Both the position numbers and the translations under genes were made by a program. Below are positions 35,250-42,367 of a stretch of DNA of 64,000 nt, in pieces; positions within the stretch are counted from its first letter, which is position 1; each line of letters starts with the position of its first letter. The notes beneath the pieces were generated by a model. It ran no database searches, was not told the DNA's origin, and saw only the letters and a program-made list of their open reading frames with translations. The DNA is from Halotia wernerae (lineage in GTDB: Bacteria; Cyanobacteriota; Cyanobacteriia; Cyanobacteriales; Nostocaceae), in NCBI GenBank assembly GCA_034931985.1, contig JAYGHB010000105.1, forward strand, positions 10,696 through 74,695. The letters are read 5' to 3'.

Positions 35250-36665
35250 ATGAGAAAAACAGAAGCTTCATCTCAATTTAATCAGGGTCAGGTTGTTTCT
35301 ATTCGGAGTAGCGTCATTGACGTTCGATTTCCCAAACGACTCCCCGAACTTTACAACCAGCTTGTTGCGGGTGACGATGACAACGTAATCATTGAGGTGG
35401 TTAACCATCTGGACTTTGAAACAATACGCGGCATCGCTTTAACACCGACCACCGGATTAGCAAGGGGTTCGACGGTTACAGATATGACACACTCTTTGCA
35501 AGTTCCGGTAGGAGAGCGCCTACTGGGTAGGATGTTCAATGTATTTGGGGATACTATTGATCGCAACGAAAAAATCACGGGAGGAGAGTGGCGTTCAATA
35601 CATAAAATTCCCGTTCCTCTAGCTCAACAATCCACTACATCAGAGATTTTAGAAACTGGCATTAAAGCCATTGACGTACTTGCACCTTTAGAACGAGGCG
35701 GCAAAGCGGGATTATTTGGTGGTGCAGGAGTTGGCAAGACTGTGCTGATTACCGAAATGATCCACAATATGGTCAGCCAGCATGAGGGTATTAGTCTATT
35801 CTGCGGGATTGGCGAACGCAATCGGGAAGCCGAAGAACTGTATCGGGAGATGGAAGAGGCGGGAGTATTAAAGAATACTATCATGATATTCGGTCAGATG
35901 AACGAACCGCCTGGAGCTAGATTCCGTGTCGGTCATGCTGCCTTGACAATGGCGGAATATTTTCGTGATGACGTGAAGCAAGATGTGCTGTTGTTGATTG
36001 ATAACATCTTCCGATTTATTCAGGCTGGGCAAGAAGTTTCTGGGTTAATGGGGCGGCTACCATCGCGTGTGGGCTACCAACCCACCTTAGAAACAGAATT
36101 GGCTGAATTTGAAGAACGCATCACTAACACGGCTACGGGTGCGATTACCTCAGTGCAGGCAGTGTATGTTCCTGCCGATGATTTTACCGATCCGGCAGCA
36201 GTCCATACCTTTGGTCATTTGTCGGCATCGATTGTTCTATCTCGTAAACGGGCAAGTGAAGGGCTATATCCGGCAATTGATCCTTTGCAGTCGAGTTCCA
36301 AAATGTTAACGCCGACAGTCGTAGGCAAGCGTCACTATCAGATTGCCCAGGGCGTTAGGCAGACGCTGGCGAATTATGAAGAACTGAAAGATATTATCGC
36401 CATGTTGGGAATCGAGGAACTTTCAGCTAGCGATCGCCAAACGGTAAATCGGGCGCGGCGACTGGAACGTTTTTTAACTCAGCCCTTTTTCAGTACAGAA
36501 CAATTCACAGGGAAAAAGGGCAAATTAGTCAATTTGTCAGAGGCAATAGAGGGATGCGATCGCATTCTCAATGATGAGTTTGCCGATGATTCCGAGCGAT
36601 CGCTTTATATGATTGGCACGGTTGATGAGGCCAAAAGCAAGCGGGGAAAGAAAGATGAAGCTTAA
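35250..36665 (+). CDS. atpD: N-ATPase subunit beta
   Basis: 471 residues, first gene of the operon. P-loop GGAGVGKT (about 158-165), catalytic glutamate in GERNREAEELYREM and the DELSEED-like region at ELSASDRQTVNRARRLE. FRFIQAGQEVSGLMGRLPSRVGYQP is the usual beta signature, here shown in part. It hydrolyses ATP in the F1 head of a sodium-type rotary ATPase. Leading beta and epsilon genes (atpD-atpC) distinguish N-type operons from the ordinary F-ATPase of cyanobacteria, where alpha is grouped with the Fo genes. The next gene, atpC, starts 11 bases before its stop. Confidence 0.95.
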   Translation: MRKTEASSQFNQGQVVSIRSSVIDVRFPKRLPELYNQLVAGDDDNVIIEVVNHLDFETIRGIALTPTTGLARGSTVTDMTHSLQVPVGERLLGRMFNVFGDTIDRNEKITGGEWRSIHKIPVPLAQQSTTSEILETGIKAIDVLAPLERGGKAGLFGGAGVGKTVLITEMIHNMVSQHEGISLFCGIGERNREAEELYREMEEAGVLKNTIMIFGQMNEPPGARFRVGHAALTMAEYFRDDVKQDVLLLIDNIFRFIQAGQEVSGLMGRLPSRVGYQPTLETELAEFEERITNTATGAITSVQAVYVPADDFTDPAAVHTFGHLSASIVLSRKRASEGLYPAIDPLQSSSKMLTPTVVGKRHYQIAQGVRQTLANYEELKDIIAMLGIEELSASDRQTVNRARRLERFLTQPFFSTEQFTGKKGKLVNLSEAIEGCDRILNDEFADDSERSLYMIGTVDEAKSKRGKKDEA

Positions 36666-37056
36666 GGTATTGCTGCCGACAGAGGTACTTTTAGAGGTAG
36701 AAGTCAACAAAATAGTTACCGAAGCTGAAAATGGTTCCTTTGGTTTGTTGCCAAATCATATCGACTTTGTAGCCGCCCTCGTCCCTGGAATCTTGTCTTT
36801 TGAATCTCAAGCAGGCCAAGAAGTTTTTGTCGCCGTTGATGAAGGAATTTTAGTTAAGTGTGGCGCAGAGGTTTTAGTATCAACTCGCCAAGCGGTGCGC
36901 GGCACTGATTTACAAAGCTTGCAGCAAACCGTGGAAGAAGAGTTTCGGCGTTTGGATGAGCAAGAAAAAATGGCTCGTTCGGCGATCGCCAAACTGGAAG
37001 CGAGTTTTATCCGGGGGTTTATTGAAGGAGGATCAATTCGTGAAACGACCCCGTAA
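36655..37056 (+). CDS. atpC: N-ATPase subunit epsilon
   Basis: 133 residues from the ATG at 36655 (MKLKVLLPTEVLLE), preceded by GGGGAAAG; this start overlaps the end of atpD by 11 bases, which implies coupled translation. The N-terminal beta-sandwich has the epsilon signature GSFGLLPNHIDFVAALVPGI (about 28-47). The C-terminal helices follow at about 85-130. Epsilon sits on the central stalk with gamma and regulates ATP hydrolysis. Upstream in-frame ATG at 36613 lies inside atpD and is not favoured. Confidence 0.92.
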   Translation: MKLKVLLPTEVLLEVEVNKIVTEAENGSFGLLPNHIDFVAALVPGILSFESQAGQEVFVAVDEGILVKCGAEVLVSTRQAVRGTDLQSLQQTVEEEFRRLDEQEKMARSAIAKLEASFIRGFIEGGSIRETTP

Positions 37057-37360
37057 ATTAGCACCAAGAGGAAGTCAAAGCACTAGGAAGGACTTTCACA
37101 AACAAGCGAGTGCCAAGTCATCTCGTAAGCTCAAAGCACGGCAGGAAGAAGACAACGTTGTTTGGTTAGGGTTGGGAACGTTTGGGTTAGTGGGTTGGTC
37201 TATTGCCATCCCAACATTAATTGGCATAGCCCTGGGAGTCTGGATCGATTTAACTTGGCCGAGTCGCTATTCATGGACACTGATGCTACTGTTTATCGGC
37301 GTTGTCTTGGGTTGCCTCAATGCTTGGTATTGGGTGCAGCAGGAGAGCCGCGATGAATGA
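37040..37360 (+). CDS. atpQ: N-ATPase accessory membrane subunit AtpQ
   Basis: 106 residues from a GTG at 37040 that has a strong ribosome site (GAAGGAGG, spaced seven to eight bases). A longer frame opens upstream at 36956, but it lies inside atpC and has no such signal. The basic N-terminus (KRPRKLAPRGSQSTRKDFHK) is followed by two membrane helices (about 49-67 and 76-95: LVGWSIAIPTLIGIALGVWI; TLMLLFIGVVLGCLNAWYW). This AtpI-like hairpin is the AtpQ protein of N-ATPase operons, of proposed role in Fo assembly or ion supply. It overlaps atpC by 17 bases, and its stop overlaps the start of the decayed antiporter gene. Confidence 0.88.
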   Translation: MKRPRKLAPRGSQSTRKDFHKQASAKSSRKLKARQEEDNVVWLGLGTFGLVGWSIAIPTLIGIALGVWIDLTWPSRYSWTLMLLFIGVVLGCLNAWYWVQQESRDE

Positions 37361-37629
37361 ATCAGTACAGGCTCTACCATTATTGGTGTTATTGGTGGGT
37401 ATGGCAATTGCGATCGCCATTCTCATTAAGTCTAGTTTAGAGCGCATTGGCGTTCCTGCACTTGTTGGCTATTTGGTACTGGGATGTTTCCTGCGCCAAT
37501 TATTATGCAACGAGGTCTGTCATTGGGGAATTGGGCAATTTCTCAACAGGTATTTGCGGCAAGACCATCATGTCTGCTGTGACTAGTATCGCCACTCCCG
37601 TCGTTCTGCATCGAATGCTGAAACAGTAG
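37353..37629 (+). pseudogene. Collapsed CPA2 (Kef/NapA-type) cation/proton antiporter gene inside the N-ATPase operon
   Basis: The ATG at 37353 (ribosome site AGGAG, overlapping the atpQ stop as ATGAATGA) opens MNESVQALPLLVLLVGMAI, then KSSLERIGVPALVGYLVLG, the first helix of a CPA2 antiporter. About 45 codons in, similarity stops. In another frame the text IIMQRGLSLGNWAISQQVFA continues, and in a third SAVTSIATPVVLHRMLK up to the stop at 37627-37629; these match the C-terminal helices of the same antiporter family. So an internal deletion of more than 250 codons joined the two ends, followed by a frameshift. The product in the first frame would be 77 residues with a non-native tail. Confidence 0.8.
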
Positions 37630-37655
37630 TCACAAACACAACCAGGAGAATCATC

Positions 37656-37955
37656 ATGAACAGTATTTTACATCTATTCATAGCCTTACTCATGGGGGGC
37701 ATACTGGGAGTTTTTTATTTTGGTAGCCTCTGGATTACAGTTCGACAACTCCCTACTACCCAGTGGCCTATTCGCTTATTTATTGGTAGTTACTTCGGTC
37801 GCTTAAGTATTGCTTTGCTCGGTTTTTATTTAATTATGAATGGACATTGGGAACGAGCATTAGCTGGTTTATTAGGTTTTTTAATCGCACGTAGTTTTTT
37901 AATTCAACGTTTACGAACCAAAGAAGATGGATTAACCACAAATGCACACAGATAG
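37656..37955 (+). CDS. atpR: N-ATPase accessory membrane subunit AtpR
   Basis: 99 residues, ATG at 37656 with ribosome site AGGAG. Three hydrophobic segments: FIALLMGGILGVFYFGSLWI, LFIGSYFGRLSIALLGFYLI and ALAGLLGFLIARSFLI. The pattern FGSLWITVRQLP...GSYFGRLSIALLGFYL is that of AtpR, with conserved arginines in the membrane segments, thought to help Na+ access or c-ring assembly in N-ATPases. It is separated from the antiporter remnant by 26 bases and from atpB by 66. Confidence 0.88.
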   Translation: MNSILHLFIALLMGGILGVFYFGSLWITVRQLPTTQWPIRLFIGSYFGRLSIALLGFYLIMNGHWERALAGLLGFLIARSFLIQRLRTKEDGLTTNAHR

Positions 37956-38021
37956 GAGCATAAATAACTTTATTATCTCCTTTGTGGGTGAGTAAATCAT
38001 ACTTTCATTCAGCAATAGATT

Positions 38022-38720
38022 ATGGAAATTACTCCTGACAACATTATTTTCTGGCAAAGTCAGTGGGTGACTCTTAATGCCACTATCGTCTATACCTGGC
38101 TAGTAATGGCGATTTTAGTCATAGGTTCTTGGTTAGTCACGCGCAACTTGTCGGTAGAACCCGAAAATATGTCCCCCTGGCAAAATCGATTGGAAATTAT
38201 TGTTGAAGAAATTAACAATCAAATTCGTGAGGCTAGTCAACAAAATCCCACTCAATTTTTACCCCTCATCGGTACACTATTTCTGTTTATTGCTTTAGCA
38301 AATTTATTAACAGTCGCGCCAATTTATGAATCACCTGCTGCTTCTCTTTCGACTACAGCAGCTTTAGCGTTGTGTGTATTTGTCGCTGTACCTTTTTACG
38401 GGATTAAAAATATCGGTTTAGTTGATTATCTGAGGAATTATTTGCGACCAACACCTTTGATGTTGCCATTTAACATTATTAGCGAATTGTCGCGGACGTT
38501 GGCTTTAGCAATTCGTTTATTTGGCAACATTATGAGTACCAGTTTACTCGTTGCTATTCTGGTGACTCTTGTACCGCTATTTTTCCCAATTGTCATGCGG
38601 GCATTTGGCGTATTAATCGGCATTATTCAAGCTTATGTGTTTGCTATTCTGGCATTGGTTTATATTGCATCTGGAATGCGTAGACAACAAATTTCCGAAC
38701 GGCGATCGCCAACGGAATAA
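38022..38720 (+). CDS. atpB: N-ATPase subunit a
   Basis: 232 residues with about five to six membrane helices. The essential stator arginine is R165 in ALAIRLFGNIMS, with the family motif NIISELSRTLALAIRLFGN. Together with the c ring it forms the ion half-channels. It is shorter than the chloroplast-type a subunit and lacks the long N-terminal extension, as in N-ATPases. ATG at 38022 follows a weak ribosome signal. Translation of atpE begins 45 bases after its stop. Confidence 0.93.
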   Translation: MEITPDNIIFWQSQWVTLNATIVYTWLVMAILVIGSWLVTRNLSVEPENMSPWQNRLEIIVEEINNQIREASQQNPTQFLPLIGTLFLFIALANLLTVAPIYESPAASLSTTAALALCVFVAVPFYGIKNIGLVDYLRNYLRPTPLMLPFNIISELSRTLALAIRLFGNIMSTSLLVAILVTLVPLFFPIVMRAFGVLIGIIQAYVFAILALVYIASGMRRQQISERRSPTE

Positions 38721-38765
38721 TCATAAATCTGTGGATTAATTACAAACTACGAACTACGAATTAAT

Positions 38766-39047
38766 ATGACTGATCTTGGTCTTATAGGAATGGTTTCGAT
38801 TATCATGGCTGGCTTAACAATCGCCCTCGGTGCGATCGCGCCAGCTATCGGTGAAGGATTAGCGCTGGCTAGTGCTTTACGCTCAATTGCTCAACAACCA
38901 GATAAAGCTAATACGATTACTCGCACTTTATTTGTCGGGATGGCAATTGTTGAATCTACTGCAATTTATTGTTTTGTAGTATCGATGATTTTGATTTTTG
39001 CTAATCCCTTTTGGGACTACTTCAGTCAGCGAACAACAGGAGGGTAG
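38766..39047 (+). CDS. atpE: N-ATPase subunit c (predicted Na+-binding)
   Basis: 93 residues, hairpin of two helices. The carboxylate is E63 in the motif VESTAIYCF. Aligning to the Na+-binding c subunit of Ilyobacter tartaricus (Q32, V63, E65, S66, T67, Y70) gives E30, I61, E63, S64, T65 and Y68 here, with identical spacing. The ES...Y set is the sodium signature, and the extra glutamate in helix 1 (AIGEG) is characteristic of N-ATPase c subunits. The loop has AQQPDK, a variant of the usual RQP. The ion choice is predicted from sequence, not measured. Confidence 0.93.
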   Translation: MTDLGLIGMVSIIMAGLTIALGAIAPAIGEGLALASALRSIAQQPDKANTITRTLFVGMAIVESTAIYCFVVSMILIFANPFWDYFSQRTTGG

Positions 39048-39050
39048 TTC

Positions 39051-39818
39051 ATGTTAATTAATTGGTTTACAGTTATCGCTCAAATCATCAATTTCGTTAT
39101 CCTTGTTTATCTGCTGTATCGCTTCTTGTACAAACCGATCAATAAAACAATGCAAGAGCGTCAGAAAAGAATTGAACGTCGCTGGCAAGAAGCTGAACAA
39201 CAGCGAGAGGAAGTACATAAAGAGGCAAGTTCTTACCGCCAACAACAACAAGAGTTAAATGAACAACGTGAAGAAATCATCGCTGAAGCCAAAGCCACAG
39301 CAGAGCAACAACGCCAAGAATTAGTGAAAACTACCCGCCGTGAAGTTGAGCAGATGCAGCAAGGATGGCGAGAGGCGATCGCACGAGAACAAGATGCTTT
39401 TCTAGAAACTCTGCAACAACAAGTCACCCAACAAACCTATGAAATTGCTCGTCGTGCTTTAAAAGATTTGGCAGATACTCAGTTAGAACAGCAAGCGATC
39501 GCGGTTTTTCTCAATCGCCTGCAACAGCTAGATACAGAGGAAAAAGAGTTGCTATTTGCATCTATCAGGCAATCAGAACAAAATATAATCATTCGCAGTA
39601 GTTTTGATATTCCCCAGTCACAGCGCCAAAACATTATTGATGTGTTAAAAGCTCAGAACATCACCAATGAAAATAATATTCAATTTTTGACTACACCTGA
39701 TTTAATCTGTGGCATTCAATTAAAAGCTGTCAATCAGGAAATTTCTTGGAATTTTGACAACTATTTACAAAACTTAGAAGCACATTTTTCAGAAGTATTA
39801 AAGTCAGAGATTCCATGA
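39051..39818 (+). CDS. atpF: N-ATPase subunit b with extended delta-like C-terminus
   Basis: 255 residues, longer than an ordinary b subunit (about 160). One N-terminal membrane helix (WFTVIAQIINFVILVYLLY) is followed by a long charged coiled coil (about 30-150) and a C-terminal globular part (about 155-255; QQAIAVFLNRLQQLD, NIIIRSSFDIPQSQRQNI) that resembles delta/OSCP. The operon has no separate delta gene, so this part probably does the delta job of linking the stalk to alpha. It starts three bases after the atpE stop with ribosome site GGAGG, and its stop overlaps the atpA start (ATGA-type). Confidence 0.9.
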   Translation: MLINWFTVIAQIINFVILVYLLYRFLYKPINKTMQERQKRIERRWQEAEQQREEVHKEASSYRQQQQELNEQREEIIAEAKATAEQQRQELVKTTRREVEQMQQGWREAIAREQDAFLETLQQQVTQQTYEIARRALKDLADTQLEQQAIAVFLNRLQQLDTEEKELLFASIRQSEQNIIIRSSFDIPQSQRQNIIDVLKAQNITNENNIQFLTTPDLICGIQLKAVNQEISWNFDNYLQNLEAHFSEVLKSEIP

Positions 39819-41368
39819 ACCAAAATAGCACAGTACTGCAAACTCTCGTTAATCAAACTTTTACCAAATTTGACCAGGTTTTAAACAACTACCAACCTGA
39901 ACTGCAAACTCGTGAAGTCGGCATTGTCGTGTCAGTGGGTCAAGGAATTGCCATTGTAGTTGGTCTACCCAGTGTCAAAGCCAATGAACTCGTCCGCTTT
40001 CCAGGAGATTTGTTAGGGATTGCTTTCAACTTAGACCCAGAAGAGCTGGGCATTATCTTGTTAGACAAAAGTGAACATCTAAAAGCTGGTGACCAAGTTC
40101 AACGCACAGGGCGAGTCATGGATGTGCCAGTGGGGGAAGCCTTGCTGGGTCGTGTGGTCGATGGAACTGGCCGCCCCTTGGACGATCAAAGAGTTATCCA
40201 GGCAAAAAAACGCCTACCCATTGAGCGTGAAGTCCCGGCAATTATGGATCGTGCCCCGGTGACAGTACCTCTACAAACGGGGTTAAAAGTTGTGGATGCC
40301 TTGGTTCCAGTCGGTCGCGGACAACGGGAGTTGATTGTGGGCGATCGCCAAACGGGAAAAACAGCGATCGCCATAGACACGATTATTAATCAACAAAATA
40401 AAAACGTCATTTGCATTTACTGCGCCATTGGTCAACGCGCTTCAGCTGTGGCTAAGGTAATTGCAGATTTGCGCGATCGCCACGCTATGGACTACACCAT
40501 TGTAGTAGTCGCCTCTGGGGAAGATCCTCCTGGTTTACAGTACATTACTCCCTATGCTGCCACCTCGATGGCTGAGTATTTCATGGAGCAAGGTCATGAT
40601 GTACTAATTGTGTACGATGATCTAACTCACCACGCCTGGGCTTATCGAGAACTATCACTGTTGTTGCGTCGTCCCCCCGGTCGAGAAGCCTATCCTGGTG
40701 ATATTTTTTACATTCATTCCCGAATGCTGGAACGTGCTACTCACCTGCGCGACGAACTAGGCGGCGGTTCGTTAACGGCCTTACCCATCGTCCAAACAGA
40801 AGCACAAAATATTTCCGCTTATATTCCTACTAATTTGATTTCGATTACCGATGGTCAGATTTATCTGTCTCCGAACTTGTTTCAAAAAGCTGTGTTACCG
40901 GCGGTAGATGTGGGTAAATCTGTCTCACGGGTGGGTGGGAAAACCCAGTTACCAGCCTACAGTGCTGTTGCTGGGGATTTGCGTCTTTCCTATTCCCAAT
41001 TTCAGGAGGTGGAAGTTTTTGCCCGGTTTGGTACACAGTTGGATGATGAAACTCGCCAAACCCTAGAACGCGGTCGTCGTGTCCGCGAAATCCTCAAACA
41101 GCCGCAAAATCAGCCTATACCGGTTGCCGAGCAGATTGCTGTTCTGGTAGCGGTGAATGAAGGTGTATTTGATGACGTGCCAATAGAGCGCATAGATGAG
41201 GCGGCTAGGTCAGTTCGCCAAGCAGTTACAGAACAATTACCCCAAGTCTGCGATCGGATTCAAGTTGGCGAAAAGCTGACTGATGAAGATCAAAATGCAG
41301 TGTTAAATCAAGCACAAGCAGCAAAAGAGCAGTTTCAACCCCAAAAAGAAGAAAATGCTAACGACTGA
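39815..41368 (+). CDS. atpA: N-ATPase subunit alpha
   Basis: 517 residues. P-loop GDRQTGKT (about 172-179) and the conserved PGREAYPGDIFYIHSRMLER region with the alpha signature (about 288-309). Alpha forms the non-catalytic sites of the F1 hexamer. The N-terminal ~30 residues contain the stalk-binding helix. It overlaps atpF by four bases and atpG by 14. The sequence is clearly separable from the normal cyanobacterial atpA, which is expected elsewhere in the genome; that gene is not in the window. Confidence 0.95.
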   Translation: MNQNSTVLQTLVNQTFTKFDQVLNNYQPELQTREVGIVVSVGQGIAIVVGLPSVKANELVRFPGDLLGIAFNLDPEELGIILLDKSEHLKAGDQVQRTGRVMDVPVGEALLGRVVDGTGRPLDDQRVIQAKKRLPIEREVPAIMDRAPVTVPLQTGLKVVDALVPVGRGQRELIVGDRQTGKTAIAIDTIINQQNKNVICIYCAIGQRASAVAKVIADLRDRHAMDYTIVVVASGEDPPGLQYITPYAATSMAEYFMEQGHDVLIVYDDLTHHAWAYRELSLLLRRPPGREAYPGDIFYIHSRMLERATHLRDELGGGSLTALPIVQTEAQNISAYIPTNLISITDGQIYLSPNLFQKAVLPAVDVGKSVSRVGGKTQLPAYSAVAGDLRLSYSQFQEVEVFARFGTQLDDETRQTLERGRRVREILKQPQNQPIPVAEQIAVLVAVNEGVFDDVPIERIDEAARSVRQAVTEQLPQVCDRIQVGEKLTDEDQNAVLNQAQAAKEQFQPQKEENAND

Positions 41369-42275
41369 AGCCCTCAAAGCCAAAATCAACAGTGTTCAAG
41401 ATTTGCAATCGGTCGTCAAGACAATGAAAGCTCTGGCGGCTGTCAGCATTCGGCAATACGAAAAAGCTGTGGAATCTCTAGCAGACTATAACCGTACCGT
41501 TGAAATGGGTTTACAGATTGTCCTCCGACAGCGATATTTTTCTGGTCAAGATACTCTACCTACGTCTGTAATGGAGGCGATACCTGGTTCTAACAGTCGT
41601 TTGGGAGTAATTATTTTTGGTTCTGATCAAGGCTTATGTGGTCAGTTTAACGAGCAGATAGTCTCTTATGCAATCGATCAACTCGAACAATTCCAGATAA
41701 AACCCGAAAACCTGATGCTTGCAGCAGTTGGTGCGCGTGTTATCGCACCACTAGAAAATAGAAGGCAAAACATTGCAGCGCGATTTTCCGTACCTAACTC
41801 AGTTACAGAAATTACATCCAGAGTACAGGAAATCTTGTTGGCGATCGAGCAATGGCAAGAACAGCAACAAATTGCAAAAATTGTCTTATTCTACAATCAA
41901 CCCCGATCTGGCGCATCTTATCAATCGCATACCTTACAGCTTTTACCCTTAGATCCGAATTGGTTGCACCACTTAGTACAGCAAGAATGGTCAACGCAGG
42001 TATTACCAACTTTTACAATGAATTGGCAACAAATCTTTTCAGCTTTAATCCACCAATACTTGTTTGTTTCTTTATATCGCGCCTTTGCTGAATCCCTCGC
42101 TAGTGAAAATGCTAGTCGCCTTTCCTCCATGCAGGCTGCTCAAAAAAATATTGAAGAACGTTTATCAGATCTGAATGCTCAATATCGTCATCAACGGCAA
42201 AGTTCCATTACTCAAGAACTCCTCGATATTGTAGTGGGTTTTGAAGCTTTAACTGATAAGTCAGGATCCAACTAA
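41355..42275 (+). CDS. atpG: N-ATPase subunit gamma
   Basis: 306 residues. It starts MLTTEALKAKINSVQDLQSVVKTMKALAAV (N-terminal coiled-coil helix; first half shown) and has the conserved IIFGSDQGLCGQFNEQI (about 76-92), with the C-terminal helix LASENASRLSSMQAAQKN (about 248-265). Gamma is the rotor shaft. It lacks the regulatory cysteine-containing insert of the cyanobacterial or chloroplast gamma. Last gene of the operon; the following kinase gene starts 92 bases later. Confidence 0.92.
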   Translation: MLTTEALKAKINSVQDLQSVVKTMKALAAVSIRQYEKAVESLADYNRTVEMGLQIVLRQRYFSGQDTLPTSVMEAIPGSNSRLGVIIFGSDQGLCGQFNEQIVSYAIDQLEQFQIKPENLMLAAVGARVIAPLENRRQNIAARFSVPNSVTEITSRVQEILLAIEQWQEQQQIAKIVLFYNQPRSGASYQSHTLQLLPLDPNWLHHLVQQEWSTQVLPTFTMNWQQIFSALIHQYLFVSLYRAFAESLASENASRLSSMQAAQKNIEERLSDLNAQYRHQRQSSITQELLDIVVGFEALTDKSGSN

Positions 42276-42367
42276 TTTAGGTTGCAATTCAAGTTGCACG
42301 TTTAAGATAGAGTACAGGCTTCATTTATGAGCAATGATAAATTTTCCACAAAATCGTTGCCCCTCCT

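Noticed and set aside
37302..37586. Frame between atpQ and atpR considered as an intact small subunit or as AtpR
   Set aside because: Its N-terminus is antiporter-like and its C-terminus (HWGIGQFLNRYLRQDHHVCCD region) is frameshifted sequence. The real AtpR is the next gene, 37656-37955.
42276..42367. Terminator between atpG and the kinase gene
   Set aside because: Only a weak TTGCAA/TTGCAC pairing without a T run; read-through remains possible.
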